A DNA stretch of 64,000 bases from Sabellastarte sp. h YS-2021 (lineage: Eukaryota > Annelida > Polychaeta > Sabellida > Sabellidae): positions 46,117,028 through 46,181,027 of the forward strand of contig OZ024936.1 in the NCBI GenBank assembly GCA_964017235.1, in the 5' to 3' direction. The notes under the pieces are model-generated. The model was given only the letters and a program-made list of their open reading frames with translations, was not told where the DNA came from and did no database searches. Position numbers and translations under genes: made by a program. Positions 50,183 through 59,880 of this stretch are shown here, one piece after another. Every line of letters starts with the position of its first letter. Within the stretch, counting starts at the first letter, position 1.

Positions 50183-50249
50183 AGAGGGTCACAGTCTCAA
50201 CACACTGACTTCCCACCTCTGAGGTCGGCAGTTCAAACCCTGGACCTAA
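50183..50249 (+). mobile_element. tRNA-derived SINE, 5' part (split by Harbinger)
   Basis: The head with CACCTCTGAGGTCGGCAGTT and CAAACCCTGGACC stops at TAA (50247-50249), where the Harbinger begins. The SINE resumes at 54898. Confidence 0.8.
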
Positions 50250-50373
50250 TGTGGTTGTTCCACCACACGACTAAGCTTCCCGATTAAGGGTTTTTGGGAG
50301 TCGGTTTCAAATATTTCCTTAGTCCCAGACGTCCTGTAAGGGTCGGTAGTTGCCGGTTGTGGCCGTGAGAGAA

Positions 50374-50389
50374 ATCAAACATGTTTGAT
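50374..50389. promoter_or_regulatory. Conserved 16-bp palindrome in Harbinger ends
   Basis: ATCAAACATGTTTGAT is a perfect palindrome. It recurs exactly at 7010-7025 in a solo end, and as near copies at 12088-12103 and 21861-21874. Conservation across diverged copies suggests a protein binding site. Confidence 0.5.
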
Positions 50390-50869
50390 ATTTTTCATGA
50401 CTCAAACCGATTCTCATTTCCCGCCGACAACAAAATGTCCAATCCCAGGCTTCCTCAGGCCGCCTCAGACCCAAATTTACACAGTCCTATGTTGTCCCAG
50501 GCCTCCTGCGACCCTTAGTCCCAGGCCTCCGTAGCTTAGTCCCAGGAAGCCTGTTTGGCAGTCCCCGACTCATAACAGATCTTTGAAGTTTCATGCGTGT
50601 GAAAGTTATTCGGTTTCATTAGTCCCGGGAAGCCTCAAACCATCTCAGGTGTCCTGGGACTAAGAAATCTGGGTCTGGGACTAAGCCCCGACTAAGAGAA
50701 GGCGACCCTAACCGATCCAAGCCGGCGTCCTCAGGCCACCTGGGACAACACAAATTTAGTCCGCGACGGTCTGAGGACGCCCCAGGAGGCCTGGGACTGA
50801 GAACCGATTAAGAGCCGACTATTTTCCACGCGTCGGAAATTAAAACGAGGCAATGAGGGGGTCTGGGAC

Positions 50870-50877
50870 TATATAAG
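50870..50877 (+). promoter_or_regulatory. TATA box for the MADF/BESS partner gene
   Basis: TATATAAG follows GGTCTGGGAC and lies about 160 bp before the first ATG (51038). Confidence 0.6.
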
Positions 50878-51037
50878 CGACCGCGCACACATTCTCGTTG
50901 TTACTGACTGTTTGGCTACTGAGAGATGTGTGTCACTGTTTTGTAGGGGTTTTTAATTTTTTTAAATATCATATAATACTTGAGCTTAAGGCAAATTTTA
51001 CAGCTAGGAGACACATTTTACTTTTTTACTTTTTTTA

Positions 51038-52099
51038 TTGCTATTGACTGGAGTTATGAGGAAAGAGAAAGGAGGGAAGAGAGGAAAGAAAAAGATGGAT
51101 GAGAGGCAAGAGGAGAGGGAGAAGGAAAGTAGAGAGGTGAATGAAAGGATTGAGGAAAGGACGGAGGAGGGTACAGAGGAGGGTACACAAGAGACTGAGG
51201 AGCGATTGGAACTTACTGAGGAAGCTTGCAAGGAAGAAGAGAGGTGTGAGGAGGATTTAGAGAGTCACTCGGCAGCCAAGAGAGCCAGGGTCTGTTCAAT
51301 TTTCACTGACAGCCAAGAAACTGCAATTGTGGAGTTTGTGAAGGAGCATCCAGAGCTCTATGACAAGGAGCATGCACGTTTCCATGACAGACAGAAGAAG
51401 GAGGCTCTCTGGGCAGAAATCTCTGCAGAACTGAAGCTCCAGCCCTTTGATGTCAGAAGATGGTTCGAATCTCAGCAAACGCGTTATGGCAAGCTGTCAA
51501 AACTACAATCTGGCCAAGCCCCAAGGGAGATGACCAAGAGACAGTCCTGGGTTTACCAGCAGATGGGTTTCCTTAAGACCCATATCAGACGAAAGGGGGC
51601 CAGCAGAAGTTTAGGGTTCGAGGCCAGTCCAAATACCAGCAAGCAGGACGAATCTCGTGGGTCTACTACTGATACAGAACACCTTGAGTCCAGTGTCCTC
51701 AGAGAGAGTAGGAGTCAACCTATGTTCACATCTACACCAGTTTCAACAGACTCCAAGATACTTGAGCACTTTGACCAGATGAGGACATTGATCTCAGGTT
51801 TCCTGCAGCAGAAGTCAGACAGGCAGCCCTTCTTTGACTATGTGGCATCAGAGGCTGAAAAGATGACCCAAGAGGAGTTTGACGACCTTAAGGGCAGAAT
51901 TTTTAGAGATATTCAAAACATTAAGAGCAACCGTAGACGTCAACCACTAGCCAGAAGATCAGCCACTATTACCACAGAGTCCCAGAGGGTCGGCATACTG
52001 TCAACAACCACTCAACAGGCGTCTACTTCCACCCAAGCAGCAGTTACGTCTACTACCCACCAAGCCCCCTTGGCTTTGGCAACCCTCTATCAGTTCTAA
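51038..52099 (+). CDS. Harbinger MADF/BESS-type DNA-binding partner protein (353 aa)
   Basis: PIF/Harbinger elements encode a second Myb/SANT- or MADF-like protein that binds the element ends and helps bring the transposase into the nucleus. Residues 8-80 are strongly charged and Glu/Arg/Lys-rich, probably helical. A MADF-like domain spans about 90-182 (AIVEFVKEHPELYDKEHARF, EALWAEISAELKLQPFDVRR). A C-terminal BESS-like helix pair lies at about 245-297 (FFDYVASEAEKMTQEEFDDL). The start could also be the Met at codon 7 (MRKEKGG). Beyond the stop, another frame continues to about 52256 with TVQDEGSRHN, then SGILSQLPDLTSTQIIEQPQ and a Gln-rich tail homologous to the tail in the 43.6-kb copy. The ancestral protein was therefore longer and this copy lost the tail through a frame change. 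Confidence 0.88.
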   Translation: MLLTGVMRKEKGGKRGKKKMDERQEEREKESREVNERIEERTEEGTEEGTQETEERLELTEEACKEEERCEEDLESHSAAKRARVCSIFTDSQETAIVEFVKEHPELYDKEHARFHDRQKKEALWAEISAELKLQPFDVRRWFESQQTRYGKLSKLQSGQAPREMTKRQSWVYQQMGFLKTHIRRKGASRSLGFEASPNTSKQDESRGSTTDTEHLESSVLRESRSQPMFTSTPVSTDSKILEHFDQMRTLISGFLQQKSDRQPFFDYVASEAEKMTQEEFDDLKGRIFRDIQNIKSNRRRQPLARRSATITTESQRVGILSTTTQQASTSTQAAVTSTTHQAPLALATLYQF

Positions 52100-53219
52100 C
52101 AGTACAGGATGAGGGCAGTAGACACAACTGAAGTGGAATACTAAGCCAGCTACCAGATCTGACATCTACACAGATCATTGAGCAGCCTCAGCAGCAGCCA
52201 CAACTCTTCACTATCACCACTACAGCACCGCCTCAACAGCAGCAGCCTCCTCAGTAGCCATCCAGTCAGGGGGGGTCTTTGACCTGCCAGGCCCTTTTCA
52301 GGGCCACCCAAATATTCCAAAAACAATTATTTAGCTGCAAGTTATTCCAAATCCTCTCCCAAAACATAACAGTTCAGTACAAATACTTATAACAAGAAGA
52401 AGAAAAAAGTCCAACACCTACACCACCCCAAACATGAAACAAATAACCCATGGTACCACACATAACCAAAAAAGGCCACATAGAAAAAAATTAAAATAAA
52501 TAAACTCCCAATATGGCCAATAATCAGCCCATTTTTAGCTTAAAATCCATGGGATTGGTTAAAATCTTTAATAAAAAAAAGTCCAACACCTACGTTATCC
52601 CTAGAGTTAAAAGGCATTATAACATATTTACCAACCCACAAACACAAAAACCCAATACCAAACCTAACCACCAACCCACAAACACACAAACCAAATACCA
52701 AACAGAACCCAAACCAAAGAACTGACAAACTATTTTACAAACATAACCCCCATCATTGTAAAGAAAACCAGTTTGGTGGTTATATTTCCTAAATATTTGT
52801 GAAGTGGAGTAAAAGATTTCAATTTTAAGATTTCCAGGAAAACATTTCTGTTTCAAATATTTTTCCCCCCCAAAAAAAACAAATGTAAGTAAAATTAGGA
52901 TGTATCTTTCAAAATATATGCAATATTTATTCAATTTAGGAAGTTATGTTTGGCTTTGTGTGTTTCTTTTTATAAATATGTTTAGCACTGGGTTTGTCTG
53001 TTTGTTAGTTGGATGACTGGCATTTATTTCTGTCTGTTTGTTGGGTGGGTGTATTATGTTGGCCATGGGGTTTGTCTGTTTGTTGGTGGCGTGACTTATG
53101 TTTGGTAATGTTTGGGTTATTTTGAGCAAGCATAGCTGATTAATTGTTTTTGGAATATTTGGTAGTCCTGAAAAGGACTGGTTATTAGTCCTGAAAAGGA
53201 CTGGTTACTGCAGCAGGAG
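52100..53219. other. Spacer between convergent Harbinger genes
   Basis: It holds the out-of-frame Gln-rich tail (to about 52256), then AT-rich sequence. Degenerate repeats follow near 52620-52720 (ACCAACCCACAAACACA) and 52985-53085 (GGTTTGTCTGTTTGTTGG). Presumably both transcripts end here, but no distinct polyadenylation signal could be assigned. Confidence 0.5.
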
Positions 53220-54518
53220 TTATATTCTGCCACCTTGCCAGGCCACTGCTCCCTCATTATTGAAGTAGTCCTTGAGGTAATCCCTCTGTCTTTTGGCTTC
53301 TCTAGCAGGGTTTCTGTCTGGACCACCACCAGCAGCACCACCAATCAGTCGACCATCACCAGGCACATCATCATCTTCATCATCTCCAGGCTCTTGACCA
53401 CCATGTTGACCTTGATACTGGCTTCTCAGTATGTTGTGCAGAACCACACAGGTCATGACCACATCCCTGACTGTTTCTGGGGGTAATTCAATAGTAGTCA
53501 ACATCACTCTGAATCTTGAGACCAGGATGCCAAAAGCATTCTCAACAACTCTCCTGCCCCTTGATATTCTGTAGTTGGCAATCCTTTCCTCTCTGGTTAA
53601 CATCCTTCTGCCATAGGGTTTCATGAGCCAGGTCTTCAGGGCAAAGGCATCATCTGCCAGAATGAAGTAGGGGACATCTCTACCACCCTGTGTTATAGGA
53701 GCTGGGTCAGGGAAGCCTATCCTGCCATCCTCAATCCTCCTCTTCAGCCGACAGGCATTAAATATCTGGGCATCTGAGCAAGATCCAGCTGTACCAGCAT
53801 CCACCCATCTGAATTTGTACTGCCCATCTACCAAGGCCAACATTACTATGGAAAAGAACCCCTTGTAGTTGTGGTACAGGGCTCCAGAGTTCTTGGGTTT
53901 CTTCAGGGCCACATGCTTTCCATCAAGGGCTCCCAGGGCATGTGGAACATTCCGCCTGATCCTGAATTCCCTTTCCAGTTCTTTCCACTCATCTGGAGTA
54001 GTAGGACATCTGAGGTACTCTCTGGTGAACTCATCCTGGATGGCCCTGCAGACCTCTGGTAGAAACTTGGAAATGGTGGATCTGCCAACCCTGAACTGGC
54101 AGGATAATGATGTGTAGGACTCTCCAGTGGCCAGATATCTGATGGTGAGGGCTAACTTCTCCCCAACACTGATAGGAGCTTTGTAGTTGGTGGCCTGCCT
54201 GGCTAGACATGGTTCCAGTCTGGTCTTTATCATTTCAAAGAACTCTGGGGTCATCCTCATGTAGTTGGTGAATCCTGGAATGTCTGTGGCATACAGTTCA
54301 GCCATAATATCCTCTCTCTGCAGTAGCCATGGCCTGACCCACATGTTGTGCCTTCTTCTAGGTCTCTGTATGGCTGGTGGTGGTGGTGCTGCTGCTGCTG
54401 CTTGTGGTGGTTGCTGTGGTCGACGTAGAAATAGCAAATACATCATTATTTGTAACTGAATAAAAACTAAAAAAGCCCTAAGTTGTTGCTGAAGCTGTCT
54501 TCCATTAAAAGGTGGCAT
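53220..54518 (-). CDS. PIF/Harbinger transposase (HARBI1-like DDE nuclease), intact
   Basis: The enzyme cuts at the element ends and inserts at TWA sites. The 432-residue frame has no stop or frameshift. Residues 14-32 are markedly hydrophobic, followed by a Pro/Ala-rich linker and a basic patch (QRPRRRHNMW). An HTH segment lies at about 135-160 (YTSLSCQFRVGRSTISKFLP). The DDE_4-type nuclease follows, with D199 (ALGALDGKH), D249 (GTAGSCSDAQIF) and E326 (GRRVVENAFG); the LADDAF and HNILR blocks are also typical. An acidic stretch EPGDDEDDDVPGD near 376-388 and a basic C-terminus (REAKRQRDYLKDYF) complete it. All catalytic residues are present, so it is plausibly active with its partner protein. 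A TATA box lies about 45-55 bp upstream of the ATG. Confidence 0.95.
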   Translation of the reverse strand: MPPFNGRQLQQQLRAFLVFIQLQIMMYLLFLRRPQQPPQAAAAAPPPPAIQRPRRRHNMWVRPWLLQREDIMAELYATDIPGFTNYMRMTPEFFEMIKTRLEPCLARQATNYKAPISVGEKLALTIRYLATGESYTSLSCQFRVGRSTISKFLPEVCRAIQDEFTREYLRCPTTPDEWKELEREFRIRRNVPHALGALDGKHVALKKPKNSGALYHNYKGFFSIVMLALVDGQYKFRWVDAGTAGSCSDAQIFNACRLKRRIEDGRIGFPDPAPITQGGRDVPYFILADDAFALKTWLMKPYGRRMLTREERIANYRISRGRRVVENAFGILVSRFRVMLTTIELPPETVRDVVMTCVVLHNILRSQYQGQHGGQEPGDDEDDDVPGDGRLIGGAAGGGPDRNPAREAKRQRDYLKDYFNNEGAVAWQGGRI

Positions 54519-54560
54519 CCTACTGTGTTCCCATAAAAGTAATGATAATTAGATCACGGA

Positions 54561-54573
54561 ATTTATATATATA
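54561..54573 (-). promoter_or_regulatory. TATA box for the intact Harbinger transposase
   Basis: The minus strand reads GTATATATATAAAT about 45-55 bp before the transposase ATG at 54518. It sits just inside the GC-rich right subterminal region. Confidence 0.6.
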
Positions 54574-54897
54574 CCCAGAAAATCCAGTTATTTTGCAAAA
54601 CAAGAATTGGCCATCGTGGTCTGGGGAAGACTGAGGAGGCCTGAGGATGAATGAGGACGCCGGGACTTAATCGGGGGTTAGAAAAACTTGCTTAATCGGT
54701 TCTTAGTCCCAGACCAGTCGGGGACTGTCTGAGGCCGCCAGGGGCCTCCTCAGGCTTCCTGAGGCCGATCTGTACTTAATCCCAGGCTTTGATGCCGATT
54801 CCTTATTCCCGCCCATTTTACCATTTTTTTCACCGACTGTCCACGATTAAGGGTCACCGACAGGATCGGGCCTTAGTCCTTTGGTGAAACAGGGGCA

Positions 54898-55054
54898 TTA
54901 TGTGGGAAAGTTGGTAGTTGCTTACTGATGGTCGGCAGTTTACAGAACCTTCATCAACTGTACTGGTTTCCTCTGCCCACAAAACTACATGCCCTGATAT
55001 GTATGATCTGTACAGTGTTGAAAGTGATGTAAAATCCCAAATAAATAAGTAAAA
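54898..55054 (+). mobile_element. tRNA-derived SINE, 3' part (split by Harbinger)
   Basis: It continues the family body from TTATGTGGGAAAGTTGGTAG through TTTCCTCTGCCCACA to the AAATAAATAAG tail. Together with 50183-50249 it makes one SINE, so the SINE predates the Harbinger. Confidence 0.85.
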
Positions 55055-55079
55055 TTGCCATAAGTAAATGGATGAGGGA

Positions 55080-55665
55080 ATTGTAATCACATCTGTTTGT
55101 CAGTTTGCTTGAGAGCCCACAGCTTAAAAAATATACATTGAATTAAGGTCGTATTTTGGCACAAAGTGGGGCTACCTGTGAATAAGTCTTACTGAAATAC
55201 AATCTGGATTAAGACAGCATACTTTTTAGGGTTTTTGTCACAATATCTGCGAAATAATGCAAAAACTATTAATCACATTTACCACTTTCCAGATTTTTAT
55301 CTGCACAGCCAATCCAGAATTCTTTTTGCAATATGGGCAATATGCACATGCATAATCCCAAAAGTGCGTTGCATGTGAATTGTATTTGCACACAATGCAA
55401 GGTCTATCCATGGTTTTATCCCCCTTGAAGTTGGCCCGTATCAGGATAAGAAGTCTGGATAAATGTATTACAGTGAAAATAGAAACTTTGACAATTCAGT
55501 ACTTTTTATCCAGAATTGATCTGAATCTTTTTGAAAATCCTTAATCCACACAGAAAAAAATCAGAACAATCTATGCATTTCCTTTGGAGTTTTTTGCATA
55601 GACAAGCAATCGAACAGACAGACAAGGCAAGACACCGAAGAACATAACCGTCTGGGGGATATTCC
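55080..55665. repeat. Unclassified dispersed repeat
   Basis: It begins ATTGTAATCACATCTGTTTG and ends with CGAACAGACAGACAAGG...CATAACCGTCTGGGGGAT. Parts recur at 4.48 kb and 30.8 kb. No coding sequence or target duplication was found, and the class is unknown. Confidence 0.45.
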
Positions 55666-55929
55666 TTCAGAAGTGCATAAAATCATGTATAAAGCCTTTT
55701 AGTTTTTTTTCTTTATTTACTACTCAACCATAATTCTGTTAAAATATGATGGGGGGAAGTCACAGTATCACAGGGGGAAACCCATACATTAGTGGGAAAA
55801 AGGGGGGGGGGGACAATCAGTGAGGGGAAATTTAGTTGAGGGAAAATCAACATACACCGTCTCATCAATCTATCTGAATAAAGGTGCTGTATATTTAAAC
55901 CTGTTTGTTTGACTTGCCAGATAAATTAA

Positions 55930-56346
55930 TTCCTGCTCTAAACGGGGAGATGGGTTGGTTACCTTGTCAGGAGATATTTATGCGCAATCAGATTTTGGAA
56001 TAGACTGCAAAAAAATGGATAATTGTCGGTTAACTAATGTAGTGTTCCTGTGGGATCTTGAAAATCTGGTCAGAAAGTGTTAAAAACATTTTCAGTTATT
56101 TGGATATGACAGAAGAATTTATGCAACAGAATATGCAACAGATGAGAAATCAAAGACAAAACTTAGAAATTATGAGATATTTAAAACTGATCTACAGCCA
56201 GTCAATTATCTTCAAAGTTTTATGCCTAAATTTAAAAGAACACTCTTTGCACAATTCAGGACTGGTGCATTGCCCTTGTGCATAGAAACTGGTCGTTACC
56301 ACTTAACCAAGGATCCTAAATCAAAAACTTATAGAAAACTATATGT
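55930..56346 (+). pseudogene. LINE A (plus strand), C-terminal part, first half
   Basis: Across several frames it reads RRYLCAIRFWNRLQKMDNC, RLTNVVFLWDLEN, then KLRNYEIFKTDLQPVNYLQS and FAQFRTGALPLCIETGRY. These match the C-terminal region of an invertebrate LINE ORF2 and are homologous to LINE B. It stops at RKLYV, where LINE B is inserted, and resumes at about 59650. Frameshifts are present. Confidence 0.7.
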
Positions 56347-59300
56347 AGAGAGAGAGAGAGAGAATTTCATTTATTAAAGTGCCACCTGCAGACAATTAAC
56401 AAAAAAAAACATACAGTAACAAGTTGACATAAAGCAGCCAGCTCTAAACATCAGGGCTTATGAGGCACTGTTGAGACATAAATAAAATTGCAACAGAAGA
56501 TATCAGATGTCTTAAAATATATTTAAATTAACAAAACATACATCAACGTGAAAAATAGGATTTACGTTTAGCTGAAATGTTTGACAGGAAGTTTGTAAAA
56601 ATCAGAATATTTTCCTTTTGCATAAGAATTCCAAATTTTTCTGAGGATGAAAGTGTCCAATTCCTTTGTATACTGCACATGTTTTTGTTAAAATTACATC
56701 TTTCATTGTTACACCAACTACAATAAAAGACTGGATGGTTTTTTTGTCTTCTACACCTGTGTGGCAGATTTGACAAACTCGATCTTCAAACTTTATATTT
56801 TGCCATCGCCCAATTTCAACTTGAAGAGGTAAAATGCCAAATCTCAATTTTGAAAATACAGACCTATCCTGTCTATTTTTAATTTTATATACATATGTTT
56901 CCAAATAGGGATTTTCTTTAAATGTACAATATGTTCTTAACTTTGGACTAGTAGTAATGTTTGTTTTCCAGTTGTCTCTATCCATTTGGCATAGAATATT
57001 TTTACATTGATTAATGTCAACTAATGTTTTGTTCAGAAAAGAATCATGAAAATTAAGAGTTGATAAAAGATTTTCAATCTCCTTACACCAAGAGAATCAG
57101 TATTTATTATGATAATCCCAAAAACGTTTACGCAAGAGCCTTGATTCAGTAATTTGACATACTTATTCCAGAATTTTAAAACTTGTATTTTCCTTCGTAC
57201 ATTACATGGTACCCAATCCATGTCACAGTATGCAGCATTCGTGGAAGCAGTTTTTTGAGCACCTCAAAAATTTCATTGCTTTATTTTAAACACTGTCAAT
57301 TTGACTAATCTGTTTGTTATCCCACGAGGCTGCGTTATAATCCAAAACTGGGGCTACACACATAAAGAAAAGTTTTTTGTAAGTGTTGTAAGTCAGACCA
57401 TTTAAGTAATTAAATTTATTCAGAATGCAACCAAGTGCTCTGTTTCCTGAGTTAGCCAGAACTGTGACCATCTTGCCCACATCAATATATTTGTTGGAGC
57501 CCAACTTAGGAGTCAGCCCATCTTAAGATGGGCTATAGCCCAACTTAGAATCCTAAATTGGGTAGCCCATCTTAAGATGGGCTAGAACATATCAGCCTAA
57601 CTTGAGATAATAAAATTCAAAAATTATTTTTATGCGGAATATAAAATTTACTATTTACAAGGGAATTATTTTTCATGAGAAAAATAATATTAACATTGAT
57701 AAGTTTAACTGACCATTGTACAGATGTATTTTGCACTTCTTTTTTATTTTATATCAATATGTTTAACATATCTAACCTCAACAAAAAGTGTTTAATTGCA
57801 GAAACTAAAATGAATTTTGTTTCCTGAGCCTTGAAAGCATTAAAATATTCCTTTGATGTTGATTCAATTGTCTATCATTGGAATGATTTCATAATTGGAT
57901 TTGTGCCTATTGTTTCAACATTCTATTGATGTTGATTTGTTTCACTTGGGGTGGGTGAAGTACACAATAGGAAATACCCCAAATCATAAAGTAAAACAAA
58001 AATCAACATCAAAGTAATCTCTCAATATAATGAGGCTTAATTCTATCAAACCAATAAGGGGGAGAGCCAAATATAGAGGGTGATTTTATGGGTGAGCCTG
58101 ATTATATATTTTAAGTTTAAAAACAAATTAATAAAATTACTTTTTTATATTATTAAATAGCAATTAGACAGCATTTGTAAAGCACTTTATCTTTGGAGCT
58201 CAGTTACATTAATTAATTTGAAAATGTAATTAAAGCCAAACAAGTTAATTTGATTAATTTAGTCAAACAACACACTGATGCATAAAATTGATAAAGATGA
58301 TAAAATACACATTGTATATAAAATTGGTGTTTTCTGTTAGGTTATATGGGTAAATGTCCATTTAAGACTTAACATTAAGCATTTGAAAATTATGATTAAA
58401 TCAATTAGTTTGTTTACAAAACATGTAAAATATCACCCCAAATACCTTAAATGAGTCTTACAACACTGCCCAATTAATCCTGTTAGCTAGTCACTCAACC
58501 AGAGGTGAAAGAAATCAAGTACAAAAGAATGCTAGAACAAAAGGCAAAGCTAAAACTAATCCAGTTTCCCAAGTCATAGGCATAGCCAAACAAATCAACT
58601 TGAAAGGAATGCTGAAACAAAAGATACATCACAATATAATCCAGTTGCCTAATCACTCCCCACAAATGAAACAAATCAAGTTGAAAGTAGTGGTTCAACT
58701 TTATGACCTAATGATCCTCCTATTGTCAAATTAACCGAGACAGAGTCTTGGAACAATAAGGGGTTTAAGATTAATCTTATAAATGCATTATGATGTAAAT
58801 AAAAGAAGTAACATTTTTGTAGAAAAATAAGTAAATAATATCATTTCATTTCAAAAATAAAGACTATGTGGGCAAATTATAAGTTGGGCTAATAACTGTA
58901 ACCAAATCTTAAGATGAGATAAGCACAAAAAATCTAAAATTTAAGTATAAGTATTTAAATAAACTAGCACGGTTATATTCAATTTCATAATTAAAACTAC
59001 CAATGGAGTATGACATAACAAATTAATATTAAACTAGCTGGTTAATATTAAATTTTAGCTTAAATCAGTCCTGAGTTTAGTTATCCTAAGTTGGGCTAAT
59101 ATGTTCTAGCCCATCTTAAGATGGGCTGACTCCTAAATTGGGCTCCAACATATTCATTAAACATCACGCCCAAGTATTTATACTCATTTACCAGCTCCAT
59201 CAGTTCTTCCCCAGTCTAAAATTAAACTCTGTCAAAGGTTTAGATTGTTTTCTGAAGTGAATGACCTGTGATTTTTTACTGTTAAATTTGATACCCCATT

Positions 59301-59655
59301 TTTTCCCAATCAAAAAAGTATCTAACATTTTTTGCAAATCTTCCTCAGTTTGGGCTAATAATGCTATGTCATCTGCATACAAGAGAATGGAGATTTTATC
59401 TTCATCATTTAGAGGTATATAAAAGTCCAAGTTACTTGAACAATATCATTTACAAAAATAATAAACAAGGTTGGGGATAACGTATCCCCCTAACGTACTC
59501 CGAGAATGCTGAGAAAACTTTTTGTCAAATATTCATTAATATTGACACAACATTGGCATAATTTATAAATATTTTTGATGATTCGATAGACTTTTCCTGT
59601 AACACCTGTTTGTATTAGAAGAACGAACTTGTCTGGTTGGCAATATGAATTCAGT
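56347..59655 (-). mobile_element. LINE B (minus strand), 5'-truncated, inserted in LINE A
   Basis: Reading leftwards from 59655 it starts inside the RT (TGVTGKVYRIIKNIYKLCQC), then GVR.GDTLSPTLFIIFVNDI and the active site ISILLYADDIALLAQTEEDL. After the 1.66-kb insert at 57492-59150 it continues VTVLANSGNRALGCILNKFN, YNTYKKLFFMCVAPVLDYNA, and later DNWKTNITTSPKLRTYCTF and LRFGILPLQVEIGRWQN with a CQICHTG knuckle. It ends with a 3' UTR and an (AG)n/(CT)n tract at 56347-56363. Several stops and frameshifts are present. ATATG next to both edges (about 56333 and 59647) is a possible short target duplication. Confidence 0.82.
57492..59150. mobile_element. 1659-bp element with palindromic terminal repeats, inserted in LINE B
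   Basis: The ends TGTTGGAGCCCAACTTAGGA and TCCTAAATTGGGCTCCAACA are inverted. AGCCCATCTTAAGATGGGCT, a perfect 20-bp palindrome, occurs at 57515-57534, 57564-57583 and 59108-59127. Short GCCCAACTT/AAGTTGGGC motifs accompany it. TATT flanks both sides (57488-57491, 59151-59154). Removing the insert restores the LINE reading GVMFNEYIDVGKMV, which confirms the boundaries. The interior is AT-rich and non-coding, with an imperfect ~110-bp duplication near 58500-58700. The superfamily is unknown. Confidence 0.88.
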
Positions 59656-59880
59656 AGAAGGTGAAATTCACTTTTATGTCATTGTCCCATGTATGAAGAA
59701 CAAAGAAATTTATTTTTAATTAAAATAACACAACTTTACAAAGATTTCTTAAACATGTCTAATGAGGAACAATTGTCTTTGATATTTAATAACTTTGAAA
59801 AACCTCTAATTGTTTATCTTTATGATTCATGGAATATTTATAAAAAAATTATCAATAAATAAAGAGCTCAACAAAAACAA
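59656..59880 (+). pseudogene. LINE A (plus strand), C-terminal part, second half
   Basis: NSVEGEIHFYV followed in another frame by MYEEQRNLFLIKITQLYKDF and NEEQLSLIFNNFEKPLIVYL then KKIINK and a stop is the C-terminus of this LINE type. It continues from the segment ending at 56346: joined without the insert the text runs RKLYV-NSVEGEIHF in the expected order. Confidence 0.68.

Larger units (their letters stand above)
50250..54897. mobile_element. PIF/Harbinger two-gene DNA transposon, apparently near-complete (4648 bp)
   Basis: The left end reads TGTGGTTGTTCCACCACACG and the right end, reverse-complemented, TGCCCCTGTTTCACCAAAGG: imperfect terminal inverted repeats sharing TGTT.CACC and a downstream GACTAAG. 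It is flanked by TAA on the left and TTA on the right, inside a SINE whose usual text there is ACCTTATGTGGG. It carries an open transposase (minus) and an open MADF/BESS protein (plus), convergent, each with a TATA box near its element end. About 600 bp at the left and 300 bp at the right are GC-rich and crowded with GTCCCAGG, CCTCAGGC and GACTAAG motifs in both orientations, the likely transposase/partner binding region. Loss of a Gln-rich tail in the partner is the only obvious defect. Confidence 0.95.

Noticed and set aside
51004-51231. Ser-rich minus-strand protein
   Set aside because: It is the antisense shadow of the Glu/Arg-rich N-terminus of the Harbinger partner gene.
53235-54459. 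Several plus-strand frames across 53.2-54.5 kb
   Set aside because: They are antisense to the intact transposase and have no domain of their own.
11560-55054. tRNA genes at the SINE heads
   Set aside because: Box-A/box-B-like sequences are present but the cloverleaf stems are not kept, and each is followed by the SINE body and A-rich tail.
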